A DNA stretch of 64,000 nucleotides, taken from the NCBI RefSeq assembly GCF_013359775.1, contig NZ_JABMCI010000068.1, forward strand, positions 62,001 to 126,000. Reading direction: 5' to 3'. Each line of letters begins with the position of its first letter. The stretch's first letter is position 1. Below, one piece after another: positions 42,370 to 52,474 of this stretch. This DNA comes from Cellulomonas humilata. GTDB taxonomy: Bacteria > Actinomycetota > Actinomycetes > Actinomycetales > Cellulomonadaceae. Under the pieces are notes generated by a model, which ran no database searches, had not been told where the DNA came from, and was given only the letters and a program-made list of their open reading frames with translations. The position numbers and the translations under genes were made by a program.

Positions 42370-43041
42370 TCAGCCCTCGGAGAGCAGGGCGCCCTTGACC
42401 GACGTCGCGACGACCTCGGCCGCGATCTTCTTGGCGGCCGCGGAGTCGGGACCGGGCTGCGCGGGGAGCAGCGCCGCGCGGTAGTACCGCAGCTCGTCGA
42501 TGCTCTCGAGGATGTCGGCGAGCGCGCGGTGGCCGCCGTTCTTGCGCGGCGAGGCGAAGTACACGCGCGGGTACCAGCGGCGGGCGAGCTCCTTGATCGA
42601 CGAGACGTCGATCACGCGGTAGTGCAGGTGCCCGACGAGCTCGGTCATGTCGCGGTCCAGGAACGCCTTGTCGGTCCCGACGGAGTTGCCGGCCAGCGGG
42701 GCCTTGCCCGGGTCCGGCACCCAGGTGCGCACGTACTCCAGCACCTTGGCCTGCGCGTCCTCGATCGTGGTGCCGCCCGCGAGCCCGTCCAGCAGCCCCG
42801 ACGTGGTGTGCATGGTGCGGACGAAGTCGTTCATCTGCTCCAGCGCCTCGGGCGGCGGGGCGATGATCACGTCGACGCCTTCGCCGAGCACGCGCAGCTC
42901 CGAGTCGGTGACGACCGCGGCGACCTCCACGAGCGCGTCGGCCCCGAGATCGAGGCCCGTCATCTCGCAGTCGATCCAGACGATGCGGTCCCCGCTCTCC
43001 TGTCCGGACGTGGCGGGCGGGGGCGTCGGCGTGCTGGTCAC
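42370..43041 (-). CDS. orn: Oligoribonuclease
   Basis: A 223-residue DEDDh exonuclease that degrades 2-5-nt RNAs. The motifs are VWIDCEMTGLDLGADAL (Exo I), NSVGTDKAFLDRDM (Exo II) and HRALADILESIDELRYY (Exo III with catalytic His). GTG 43041 is chosen because a TAGGCT box ends 7 nt upstream; the longer open frame to 43131 would read through this promoter. The C-terminal extension of about 25 residues is common in actinobacterial Orn. Confidence 0.95.
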   Translation of the reverse strand: MTSTPTPPPATSGQESGDRIVWIDCEMTGLDLGADALVEVAAVVTDSELRVLGEGVDVIIAPPPEALEQMNDFVRTMHTTSGLLDGLAGGTTIEDAQAKVLEYVRTWVPDPGKAPLAGNSVGTDKAFLDRDMTELVGHLHYRVIDVSSIKELARRWYPRVYFASPRKNGGHRALADILESIDELRYYRAALLPAQPGPDSAAAKKIAAEVVATSVKGALLSEG

Positions 43042-43048
43042 GCAGGTC

Positions 43049-43054
43049 AGCCTA
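43049..43054 (-). promoter_or_regulatory. -10 box (TAGGCT), leaderless type, for orn
   Basis: Minus-strand TAGGCT ends 7 nt before GTG 43041, with no ribosome-binding site. It lies 46 bp from the divergent PAP2 promoter. Confidence 0.55.
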
Positions 43055-43100
43055 GGGGGCGTCCGGCCGTCCTGCGTTCGTGCGCCGGTCGTGCCGCGGT

Positions 43101-43106
43101 TAGCGT
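43101..43106 (+). promoter_or_regulatory. -10 box (TAGCGT), leaderless type, for the PAP2 gene
   Basis: TAGCGT ends 6 nt before ATG 43113. Confidence 0.55.
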
Positions 43107-43112
43107 CGTCCG

Positions 43113-43826
43113 ATGACCGACGACGTCGCACGCACGCCGCCTCGCCTCCCGACTCTCGCCGCGCTGTGGTCGCGGCCCGTGCTGTGGGCGCTGCTGCCGG
43201 GCGTCGTGCTCGTCGCGGGCGGGCTCGCGGTGTTCTTCGGCGTGCTCGACACCGTCCGCGAGAAGGACGACCTGTCCAGCCTCGACCAGCCGGTGCTGCA
43301 GTACCTGGTGGACCACCGGACGCCGGGGTGGACCGGGGTGCTCGCGGCGATCACGTTCGTCTCGGGACCTACCGTGCTCCCGATCCTCGTGGCGGTCGCC
43401 TGCCTGGTGTGGGCGGTAGTGCGCAGGGAGTGGTGGCGCCCCGCGCTGCTCGCGGGGGCGATGGTCGCCTCGACGGCGATCAGCCTGTCCGTCAAGGGTC
43501 TGGTGGGGCGCGAACGGCCGCCTGCGGACACCATGTTCGTGCCGGGTGCGGAGACGACCGCCTCGTTCCCGTCCGGGCACACCATCGGCACCGCGACGTT
43601 CCTGCTGGTCGCCGGGTACCTCGTCTGGAGCCGGAGTCCGACCGTGGCGCGGCTGGTGGCCTGGGGCGTCGCGACGGTCGTGGGGACCGCGCTGGTGGCG
43701 TTGAGCCGGCTGTACCTCGGCTACCACTTCCTCACGGACGTGGTCGCCGCGGTGGCTCTCGCGGTGGCGGTGCTCGGCCTGGTGATGGTCGTCGACCGTC
43801 TGCGTGCCGCGCCGCTGTCCGGCTGA
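43113..43826 (+). CDS. PAP2-family membrane phosphatase
   Basis: A 237-residue protein with about six hydrophobic helices. The three phosphatase blocks are KGLVGRERP, SFPSGHTIGTATF and SRLYLGYHFLTDVV, giving the Lys-Arg-Pro, Ser-Gly-His and Arg-His-Asp residues of lipid phosphatases. It acts at the membrane, possibly on undecaprenyl pyrophosphate or phosphatidic acid; which one cannot be told. It is convergent with the small membrane protein that follows. Confidence 0.93.
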   Translation: MTDDVARTPPRLPTLAALWSRPVLWALLPGVVLVAGGLAVFFGVLDTVREKDDLSSLDQPVLQYLVDHRTPGWTGVLAAITFVSGPTVLPILVAVACLVWAVVRREWWRPALLAGAMVASTAISLSVKGLVGRERPPADTMFVPGAETTASFPSGHTIGTATFLLVAGYLVWSRSPTVARLVAWGVATVVGTALVALSRLYLGYHFLTDVVAAVALAVAVLGLVMVVDRLRAAPLSG

Positions 43827-43830
43827 CCGG

Positions 43831-44079
43831 CTACCCGGAGGTGTCGTGCGCCGGCACCGTGGAGGCCAGCCACGCCGCGACCGGGACGACCACCGCGGCG
43901 GCGCCCCCGATCCAGAGGCTGGCCGTCCACGACGTGCCCGCCCAGCGCAGGACGCCGAGCGTGCCCGCGCCGACGACCAGACCGAGCCCGATCCGCCCGA
44001 GCCAGAGGACGACGCGACGCGCGAGCCGCGTCCGCAGCGGCGGCCGCTCAGCGGGGTCCGGGGTGTTGTGCCGGCCCAT
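43831..44079 (-). CDS. Small membrane protein (82 residues)
   Basis: Starts at ATG 44079. The polar N-terminus (MGRHNTPDPAERPPLRTRLA) is followed by two hydrophobic segments (about 25-45 and 50-71) and a short tail. Its stop lies 4 bp past the PAP2 stop in a convergent arrangement. No family was recognised. The coding strand choice rests on hydrophobic pattern and codon bias, so confidence is moderate. Confidence 0.6.
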   Translation of the reverse strand: MGRHNTPDPAERPPLRTRLARRVVLWLGRIGLGLVVGAGTLGVLRWAGTSWTASLWIGGAAAVVVPVAAWLASTVPAHDTSG

Positions 44080-44148
44080 CAGCGCTGCCCGCAGGTCCGG
44101 GGACGCTGGTGGGGGCGGCTCGGCATGGCGTCATGGTGGCACGCATGA

Positions 44149-44196
44149 CCGTGGGCGCGGACCGGATCCTCGGGGAGGACCGGTCCGCGCCCACGG
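44149..44196 (-). terminator. 17-bp hairpin terminator after the 63-residue protein gene
   Basis: Positions 44149-44165 pair perfectly with 44180-44196 around a 14-nt loop, 9 bp past the minus-strand stop at 44206. Its presence supports the small gene as a real transcription unit. Confidence 0.75.
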
Positions 44197-44205
44197 GGGT
44201 GCGGT

Positions 44206-44397
44206 TCATCGGGCGCTGAGAGCGCCGACGAGGCTCGTCGGGCGCGCCTGGACGCGCCGCGGATCCGGAGGTCGACCGACGTTCTCGGTCGGCTGTCTGG
44301 TGAGCCGTGCCGCCTCGCGGACGCGCGCTCGGTGGGACTGAGCGAGACGCTCGGCGTGCTCCTGGCGCAGGAGGTCGTAGGACAGGATCGGGTTCAC
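44206..44397 (-). CDS. Small basic protein (63 residues)
   Basis: Starts at GTG 44397, with GAGGAG 6 nt upstream; an earlier in-frame ATG at 44415 would place that site inside the gene. The product begins VNPILSYDLLRQEHAERLAQ and continues with a basic helix (SHRARVREAARLTRQ), then a disordered tail. Similar short helical proteins with a MNPILSY-like start occur in actinobacteria as hypothetical proteins. No function is known. A strong terminator follows. Confidence 0.65.
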   Translation of the reverse strand: MNPILSYDLLRQEHAERLAQSHRARVREAARLTRQPTENVGRPPDPRRVQARPTSLVGALSAR

Positions 44398-44593
44398 GGT
44401 GTGCTCCTCGGGCATGACGGTGCCCGGGCCGGATGCCCGGGCGTTTCGGTGGTGTAGGAGTACTCGACCACGCGCCTGATACGGCCGTCACCCGATTATT
44501 CGGGGCGTTTCGCCTGGTTCGTCCCGTGCTGGGAGCTGGTCACGGGGTCGCGGACTCCCGTGTTCTGGGGGTGCCGCGACGGCGGTGGATGGG

Positions 44594-44666
44594 CGCCCCC
44601 GGCAGGACTCGAACCTGCAACCGACGGATTAGAAGGCCGTTGCTCTATCCGTTGAGCTACGGGGGC
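44594..44666 (-). tRNA. tRNA-Arg (anticodon TCT)
   Basis: A 73-nt cloverleaf: acceptor GCCCCCG/CGGGGGC, D arm GCTC/GAGC, anticodon stem ACGGC-region with loop CTTCTAA, T arm GCAGG-TTCGAGT-CCTGC, discriminator G. CCA is not encoded. Confidence 0.95.
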
Positions 44667-44681
44667 CGGACGTGCGCCCAC

Positions 44682-44687
44682 AGCCTA
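44682..44687 (-). promoter_or_regulatory. -10 box (TAGGCT) for tRNA-Arg
   Basis: Minus-strand TAGGCT lies 15 nt before the tRNA 5' end, with TTGG-containing sequence (44703-44709) about 16 nt further upstream as a possible -35. Confidence 0.5.
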
Positions 44688-44751
44688 ACGGCGCGGCGCC
44701 GGAACCAAGGTTTCGGGACGAACCGCTCGCGACCGACCCGCGTGGCGCGTT

Positions 44752-44785
44752 TTGCCAGGTCAGATCGCACCGCGACAATGGGCGC
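44752..44785 (+). promoter_or_regulatory. Promoter of the first GTPase pair
   Basis: TTGCCA (44752-44757), a 16-nt spacer and GACAAT (44774-44779) form a good promoter. The -10 ends 6 nt before GTG 44786, predicting a leaderless mRNA. Confidence 0.55.
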
Positions 44786-46552
44786 GTGAGCGCACAGCCC
44801 GGCACCGCGCCAGTGCAGCCTGTGCCGACCGCGCAGCCGCTGGCTCCACACGCACGTCACGCGGCCTCCGACCCGCGCGACGTCCTTGCCCGACCGCTCG
44901 CCGCGACGTCCCTGCTGGATGCCGTGCGGGACCTGCGCCGCGACGTGGAGCGCACCGGCTTCCCGCTGGAGATCGAGGGCATCGCGTCCGCGCGAGCCTC
45001 CCGGGCACGACTGGTGGACCAGCTGGGCGAGCACCTGGTGCCGCGGCTCACGGAGCTGTCCGCGCCCGCCGTGGTGGTGGTCTCGGGGTCCACCGGCGCC
45101 GGCAAGTCGACGCTGGTGAACTCGCTGGTGGGGACCGAGGTGAGCACCGCGGGGGTGCTGCGGCCGACGACCCGGCGCCCGGTGCTGGTGCACAACCCGC
45201 TCGACGCGGAGCTCCTCTCGCACCACCCGGTCCTGGAGTCCGTGAGCGTCGTCGCGGACGAGAACGTCCCGCGGGGCATCGCCCTGCTCGACGCCCCGGA
45301 CCTCGACTCGGTGCTGGAGTCCAACCGCGAGTCCGCCCACCGGCTGCTCGAGGCGGCGGACCTCTGGCTCTTCGTCACCACCGCGGCGCGCTACGGCGAT
45401 GCGCTGCCGTGGCGCGTGCTGCAGGGAGCCGTCGAGCGCGGGGCCTCCATCGCCATGGTGCTCAACCGCGTCCCCCCGGCGTCCTTGCCGACCGTGCGCG
45501 GCGACCTGCTCGACCGTCTCCGCGGGCACGGCCTGCAGGGCTCGCCCCTGTTCGTCGTCCCTGACCTCGGCCCGCACGAGGGCCTGCTGCCGGCCACGGT
45601 CGTCGCACCGATCCGCCGCTGGCTCGCGATGCTGGCCGGCCCCGACCGGGCGCGGACCGTGATCGGCCGCACGCTGCGCGGCTCTCTGGCCGCGCTGCGA
45701 CCGTGGGTCGACGAGCTGGCGGAGGCCGTGCAGGCCCAGGCCGACGCCGCGAGCGCGATCGCGGCGGTCCTGGACGAGTCGGTGGTGGGGCCCACCGCGC
45801 AGGTGTCCGCGTCGATCCGGGGCGGTGCCGTCGCGGACGGCGCGGTGCGGGCGCGGTGGGCGGAGCTCGCGGCGGACTCCGGTCCCCTCGGCAGCGTGGT
45901 GCGCTCGTCGGGCCGCATCCGCGGGTCGGCGCGGGAGGGGCGTGCACGGGCCACGGCGATCGAGCCGCTGACCGAGGACCTGACCCGGTCCGCGGCCGCC
46001 ACACTGACCGCAGCGGGCGCCCAGACCGAGGAGGTCCTGCGGGCCGCGCTCACCGGTCCCGACGGACCCGAGGGCGGTGCGTCTGTCGACGCCGCCTGGA
46101 CGTCGGCGACGCTGCGCACCGGGCGGCGGAGCGCAGCGGAGCAGGCGGCGCGCGCCTGGACCGCCCAGGGTCCACGCGTCGTGCGGGCGGCGCTGACGCA
46201 CGCACCCGCGGAGTCGACACCCGACGGCGTCTCCCGAGGACGCCGCGAGGTGACGCGCGAGGTCCGGCGGCGACGCAAGGCGGAGAACGCGCTCGGCGAC
46301 CAGGGGCTGGCCGCTGTCGCGCTCGCCGCCGCCGCCGGGGTCCGCGAGGCCCGTGACCTGCTGGTGGACCTCATCGACACAGCGGGGGAGCGTGCGGTCG
46401 ACGAGCTGCGCGACGACCTGGTCGCCCGGGTGGCCGGGCAGGTGGCCGTGGAGCGGGCCGCGGTGGGCGAGGTCCTGGCGGACCCGGACCTCGCCGAGGA
46501 CGCGGCATCGCGGTTGCGTCTGCGGCTCGCCGTGCTGAAGGGACTGACGTGA
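44786..46552 (+). CDS. Dynamin-like large GTPase, pair 1 member A
   Basis: A 588-residue protein. After a Pro/Ala-rich arm (1-45), the GTPase domain has G1 SGSTGAGKSTLVNSLVG (about 100-116), a threonine for G2 in VLRPTTRRPVLV and G3 LLDAPDLDSV. The usual G4 N/TKxD is replaced by LNRVP. The C-terminal half is rich in Ala-Arg-Glu helices with no clear membrane segment. It resembles bacterial dynamin-family proteins, which remodel membranes or assist division (for example Streptomyces DynA/DynB). Its stop overlaps member B (GTGA). Function here is inferred. Confidence 0.8.
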   Translation: MSAQPGTAPVQPVPTAQPLAPHARHAASDPRDVLARPLAATSLLDAVRDLRRDVERTGFPLEIEGIASARASRARLVDQLGEHLVPRLTELSAPAVVVVSGSTGAGKSTLVNSLVGTEVSTAGVLRPTTRRPVLVHNPLDAELLSHHPVLESVSVVADENVPRGIALLDAPDLDSVLESNRESAHRLLEAADLWLFVTTAARYGDALPWRVLQGAVERGASIAMVLNRVPPASLPTVRGDLLDRLRGHGLQGSPLFVVPDLGPHEGLLPATVVAPIRRWLAMLAGPDRARTVIGRTLRGSLAALRPWVDELAEAVQAQADAASAIAAVLDESVVGPTAQVSASIRGGAVADGAVRARWAELAADSGPLGSVVRSSGRIRGSAREGRARATAIEPLTEDLTRSAAATLTAAGAQTEEVLRAALTGPDGPEGGASVDAAWTSATLRTGRRSAAEQAARAWTAQGPRVVRAALTHAPAESTPDGVSRGRREVTREVRRRRKAENALGDQGLAAVALAAAAGVREARDLLVDLIDTAGERAVDELRDDLVARVAGQVAVERAAVGEVLADPDLAEDAASRLRLRLAVLKGLT

Positions 46553-48033
46553 GCACGGCGACCGACGGTCCGCACGGCGACGAGACGGCGGCGCTGACGG
46601 CTCGCGTCGACGCGCTCGACCGTGCGCTGGCGGTCGGCGGAAAGCGTCTGGCCCCCGCCGTGGTGGCCCGCGTGGTCGCGACGGTGGACAGCGTGCGGGA
46701 GCGGCTCGCGCTGGGCGTCGACCACACGGTCGTCGCGCTCGTCGGAGGTACCGGCTCGGGGAAGTCGAGCCTGTTCAACGCGATCAGCGGGCTGGACTTC
46801 GCGGACGTCGGGGTGCGCCGGCCCACCACGTCGGAGATCACGGCGTGCGTGTGGGGCGACGAGGGTGGGCCGCTGCTGGACTGGCTGGGCGTGGTGCCCG
46901 ACCGCCGGATCGAGCGCGAGAGCCTGCTGGACGGGGAGAGCGAGGCGCCGCTGCGGGGCCTGGTCCTGCTCGACCTGCCGGACCACGACTCGATCGCCCC
47001 CGAGCACCGCGAGGTGGTCGACCGGCTGCTGCCGCAGGCGGACCTGCTCGCCTGGGTGGTCGACCCCCAGAAGTACGCGGACGACGCCCTGCACAGCGGC
47101 TACCTGCGCCAGCTGGTCGGGCACGAGGCGTCGATGGTGGTGGTGCTCAACCAGGTGGACACGGTGCCGCCGGACGTGCGCCCCGAGCTGGTCGCGGACG
47201 TCGAGCACCTGCTGGTCGACGACGGCCTGACGGGGGTGCCGGTCCGCGAGGCCTCCGCGCGCACCGGTGAGGGCGTGAACGTCCTGCGCGAGCTCCTGGC
47301 CACGGTGGTCGGGTCGCGGTCGCTGGCCGCCCGCCGGGCGAGTGCGGAGCTCAACGACGCCGCCGCGCTGCTGGCCGCGGAGGTCGCCGCGCGCGAGCCC
47401 GCTCCGGCCGCGCTGTCGGTCACCGACGTCGTGGACCGGCTGTCCGCCGCGATCGGCCTGCCGGCAGTGGCGGCGGGTGTGGGTTCCGCCGTGCGCGGTC
47501 GGACGTCGGCGACCCCGGGGTTCGGCGCCGTGCAGGAGGACGCCGTCGGGCTCGCCCGGTCGTCGTGGCTCGACGCCGTCACGCCAGGGCTGCCACGGCG
47601 GTGGGGTCAGGACGTCGCCTCGCGCGTGGCCTCGACCACCGAGATGCGGCTGGCCGTGACCGACGCGCTGACGCAGCTCACCCTGTCCGCCCGGCGGTCC
47701 GGGCTCGCGCTCGGGCTGACGGTCGCCGCCTTGCTGCTCGGCGGCGCCGCGGTGCTCGGCGCGTCGATCGCCGTCGGCGCGCTGGTCGGTGGCGGCGAGG
47801 CCAACGTGTGGGCGCCCGTCGCGGCGATCATCCTGGCCGTGACGTGCGTGCTCGCGGCCGTGGGGGCCGGTGCTGCACGTCGGTCGGCGGCGCGACGGCG
47901 ATCGGCCCGAGTGCTCCAGGACGGTCGGTCGGCGCTGGAGAACGTGGCGCGGGCGAGGCTCGCGGTCCCGACCGAGGCCGTGCTCGCCGAGCACCGCACC
48001 GTCCGCGAGCTCGTCGCGGGCGCCACGGGCTGA
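46549..48033 (+). CDS. Membrane GTPase (YfjP/dynamin-like), pair 1 member B
   Basis: A 494-residue GTPase. G1 is VGGTGSGKSSLFNAISG (66-74 core), G2 RRPTTSEIT, G3 LLDLPDHDS (142-145 DLPD) and G4 LNQVDTV. WVVDPQKYADDALH is a distinctive family block. Two hydrophobic helices (about 385-440) are followed by a basic helical tail, so the protein should be membrane anchored with the GTPase in the cytoplasm. It is translationally coupled to member A, and the two probably form a heteromeric complex; that is inference from pairing. Confidence 0.82.
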   Translation: MSTATDGPHGDETAALTARVDALDRALAVGGKRLAPAVVARVVATVDSVRERLALGVDHTVVALVGGTGSGKSSLFNAISGLDFADVGVRRPTTSEITACVWGDEGGPLLDWLGVVPDRRIERESLLDGESEAPLRGLVLLDLPDHDSIAPEHREVVDRLLPQADLLAWVVDPQKYADDALHSGYLRQLVGHEASMVVVLNQVDTVPPDVRPELVADVEHLLVDDGLTGVPVREASARTGEGVNVLRELLATVVGSRSLAARRASAELNDAAALLAAEVAAREPAPAALSVTDVVDRLSAAIGLPAVAAGVGSAVRGRTSATPGFGAVQEDAVGLARSSWLDAVTPGLPRRWGQDVASRVASTTEMRLAVTDALTQLTLSARRSGLALGLTVAALLLGGAAVLGASIAVGALVGGGEANVWAPVAAIILAVTCVLAAVGAGAARRSAARRRSARVLQDGRSALENVARARLAVPTEAVLAEHRTVRELVAGATG

Positions 48034-48166
48034 CCCGCCCACAGCCCCCCGCGCAGGCACCCGCTCCACAGTTCGCCTGCCGTGGCGCCCCCGTGGCACA
48101 CCCGCCGCTGACCCTGGTCGCACGAGCCCCCGCACCCGCCGGGGCACACGGCACCGGAGGTTTCCC

Positions 48167-48667
48167 ATGAGCTCGCAGTCCCTGGACCTGACCGTCGTCG
48201 GGTGGATCGGCACCGAGGTGCGGATCCACCACGAGTCGGACGGCGGCGTCCCGTTCACCACGTTCCGGCTGGGCAGCACGCGTCGCTGGTTCGACAAGCA
48301 GGCCGGCGTCTGGAAGGACGCCCAGACCGAGTGGTTCAACGTGAAGGTGTGGCGGACCACGGCGCTGAACGCGGCACGCTCGCTGCGCAAGGGGGACCCG
48401 GTCATCGTGCAGGGGCAGCTGTCGACCGAGGAGTGGGTGGGCGCCGACGGCCCGCGCACGTCGCTCGTGCTGGACGCGAGCGCGCTCGGACCGAACCTGG
48501 CGTTCGGCAGCAGCCACTTCGCGCGGACGGTCAGCCCGTCCGTGGCCGCAGGGGAGGCCGCACCCGCGGACGTCTCCGGTCTGGAGGAGGTCCCCGAGGA
48601 CGAGGAGGCCGGTCTGACCCCCGTGCTGGACGACGAGCAGGAGCCCGCGCTGGCCGGTGCCAGGTGA
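48167..48667 (+). CDS. ssb: Single-stranded DNA-binding protein paralogue
   Basis: A 166-residue protein with one OB fold (about 1-115): LTVVGWIGTEVRIHHESDGG, FTTFRLGSTRRWFDKQ, EWFNVKVWRTTALNAARSL and DPVIVQGQLSTEEWVG. The acidic tail (EEVPEDEEAGLTPVLDDEQE) ends in ALAGAR and lacks the DDDIPF-type tip with which main SSBs recruit partner proteins. It is probably a secondary SSB (SsbB-like). ATG 48167 has CCGGAGG upstream. It lies between the first GTPase pair and ettA. Confidence 0.88.
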   Translation: MSSQSLDLTVVGWIGTEVRIHHESDGGVPFTTFRLGSTRRWFDKQAGVWKDAQTEWFNVKVWRTTALNAARSLRKGDPVIVQGQLSTEEWVGADGPRTSLVLDASALGPNLAFGSSHFARTVSPSVAAGEAAPADVSGLEEVPEDEEAGLTPVLDDEQEPALAGAR

Positions 48668-48828
48668 TCGCCTAGGCTGGGGCACCGGCAACCCGACGAC
48701 GTGGCCGGTCGGACCGCGCGCTCCCAGCGGCGCGGTCGACCAGCCTCGCGGGCGAGCCGGACAGCATTGCCCCGAGCACCGAGCGAGCGGGGCGACCCCC
48801 ATCGAGCACCGAGGCGGACGAAGAGCCA

Positions 48829-50511
<1,683 letters not shown>

Positions 50512-50520
50512 CGTCCGACC

Positions 50521-50550
50521 AGGCCGCCCGTCCACGCGGACGGGCGGCCT
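50521..50550 (+). terminator. Hairpin terminator after ettA
   Basis: A perfect 13-bp stem (50521-50533 with 50538-50550) with a 4-nt ACGC loop begins 9 bp after the ettA stop. Confidence 0.85.
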
Positions 50551-50584
50551 CGTCGCGCTCACCGCACCTTCTCGGACCTGCGCC

Positions 50585-50605
50585 TATACGCTCGGCATGA
50601 CCTGA
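50585..50605 (+). promoter_or_regulatory. Promoter and two-codon mini-ORF before the second GTPase pair
   Basis: TATACG (50585-50590) ends 6 nt before ATG 50597, which opens a Met-Thr-stop mini-ORF (stop 50603-50605). The stop merges with the GAGAGG ribosome-binding site of the GTPase gene. This could give leaderless initiation followed by re-initiation at ATG 50618. Confidence 0.35.
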
Positions 50606-50617
50606 GAGGCGGTGGCG

Positions 50618-52474
50618 ATGGAGCACGACGAGCTGGTCGGCGCCCTGCTCACGCTGCGCAGCCGCGTCGCCGACGTCCGGCTCCCGCTCGAGACCGCGTC
50701 GGCCCCGGTCGCCCGTGCCGACCGCACCCGCGTCCTGGACCAGCTGGACGACTACCTGCTGCCGCGGCTGCGCGATCCTGGCGCGCCCGTGCTGGTGGTC
50801 GTCGGCGGCTCGACCGGTGCCGGCAAGTCGACGGTGGTGAACTCGTTGGTCGGCGCCGAGGTCAGCCCGTCGGGCGTGCTGCGTCCCACCACCCGCTGGC
50901 CGGTGCTCGTGCACCACCCGCTGGACGTGCGCTGGTTCAGCTCGGATCGGGTGCTCCCGTCGCTGTCCCGCGCGGACGCGGCTGGTGAGCAGGGTCTCGC
51001 GGGCGCGCGGCCCGGACTGCGCCTGGTGGCCTCCGAGGCGGTGCCGGTGGGGCTCGCCCTGCTCGACGCACCCGACGTGGACTCGGTCGAGGAGGGCAAC
51101 CGCATCCTCGCCGCCCAGCTGCTGGGTGCGGCCGACGTGTGGCTGTTCGTCACCACCGCCGCGCGGTACGCGGACGCGGTCCCCTGGGAGCTGCTCGCCG
51201 ACGCCGCCCAGCGGGGCACGCACCTGGCCCTGGTGCTGGACCGGGTGGACGTCGGCGCCGAGACGGCGGTCGGTGACCACCTGCAGCAGATGCTCGCCGA
51301 TGCCGGGCTGGCGTCGGCCACGGTGATCGTGGTGCCCGAGGTCGCGCTCGAGGACGGGCTGCTGCCCGAGCACGCCGTGGGACCGATCGCCGACTTCCTC
51401 ACCCGGACCGCCACGGACCCGGCCGTCCGCGCGGCGGCGCTCGCCGAGACGTGGGACGGTGCCGTCGCCGACGTGTCCCGCCGGGCGCTCGACCTGGCCG
51501 ACGCGGCGGACGAGCAGCGGGCGGCGGACGCACGCCTGCGCTCGGCGGTCACGGCGGCGTACGCGACCGCGTCGGAGCAGATCGCGCACGCGACCTCGGA
51601 CGGAACACTGCTGCGCGGTGAGGTGCTGGCGCGGTGGCAGGACGTCGTCGGGACCAGCGAGTGGTTCCGGTCCCTGGAGCAGGGCGTCTCCCGGCTGCGC
51701 GACCGCGTGGTGGGCTTCGTGCGCGGACGTCGACCCGCGGAGCCGGCGCTGGTCGAGGCGGTGGCGCACGGACTGTCCGCGGTCATCCAGGACGCGGCCG
51801 AGGACGCCGCCGAGAGGGCCCACTCGGCGTGGCGGCACGACCCGGCGGGCCTGGCGCTGCTCGACGGCCTGGCCCTGTCCCGGGCATCCAGCGACCTGCG
51901 CACGCGGACGGCGGAGCAGGTCCGGGCGTGGCAGGGGGACGTGCTGGCCCTCGTCGAGACCGAGGGTGCCGACAAGCGGACGACCGCCCGTGCACTGTCC
52001 TACGGGGTCAACGGGCTCGGCGCGGTGCTGATGGTCGCGGTCTTCGCGTCGACCGGCGGAATCACGGGTGCCGAGATCGGCATCGTCGGCGGCTCGGCCC
52101 TGCTCGCGCAGCGCCTGCTCGAGGCGGTCTTCGGCGACGACGCCGTGCGACGCCTCACGCAGGAGGCGCACAGCCGCCTGGCTGCCCGCACGGACGCGCT
52201 GCTGGACGAGGAGTCCTCCCGGTTCACGCGTCAGCTGGACGCCACGGGTGCGCGCGGCCGCGACGGCGACGACCTGCGGGCGTCGGCGGCGGCGGTGGGG
52301 TCGGCGATGGCGGCACGGACCGCCGCGACCGCGTGGGGCGCCGGCGAGCTCCCGGCCGGCGGCAGCGGGCACCTGCGCGGGACCGGGGCCGTCGGCCGCG
52401 CGGTCGCGGTGCCCGACCGCGAGGAGCCGGAGCGTCCCCGGTGGTGGAGCCGATGGTTCCGGGGCGACGGGTGA
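50618..52474 (+). CDS. Dynamin-like large GTPase, pair 2 member A
   Basis: A 618-residue paralogue of the protein at 44786. The shared order is RVLDQLDDYLLPRL, G1 VGGSTGAGKSTVVNSLVG (about 62-79), G2 VLRPTTRWPVLVHHP and G3 LLDAPDVDSV, then LFVTTAARYADAVPW. G4 reads LDRVDVG rather than NKxD. It differs from member A of pair 1 by a hydrophobic region near 460-510 (GLGAVLMVAVFASTGG) that could insert in a membrane. ATG 50618 fits the AGAGG spacing better than GTG 50612. It overlaps member B (GTGA). Confidence 0.8.
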   Translation: MEHDELVGALLTLRSRVADVRLPLETASAPVARADRTRVLDQLDDYLLPRLRDPGAPVLVVVGGSTGAGKSTVVNSLVGAEVSPSGVLRPTTRWPVLVHHPLDVRWFSSDRVLPSLSRADAAGEQGLAGARPGLRLVASEAVPVGLALLDAPDVDSVEEGNRILAAQLLGAADVWLFVTTAARYADAVPWELLADAAQRGTHLALVLDRVDVGAETAVGDHLQQMLADAGLASATVIVVPEVALEDGLLPEHAVGPIADFLTRTATDPAVRAAALAETWDGAVADVSRRALDLADAADEQRAADARLRSAVTAAYATASEQIAHATSDGTLLRGEVLARWQDVVGTSEWFRSLEQGVSRLRDRVVGFVRGRRPAEPALVEAVAHGLSAVIQDAAEDAAERAHSAWRHDPAGLALLDGLALSRASSDLRTRTAEQVRAWQGDVLALVETEGADKRTTARALSYGVNGLGAVLMVAVFASTGGITGAEIGIVGGSALLAQRLLEAVFGDDAVRRLTQEAHSRLAARTDALLDEESSRFTRQLDATGARGRDGDDLRASAAAVGSAMAARTAATAWGAGELPAGGSGHLRGTGAVGRAVAVPDREEPERPRWWSRWFRGDG

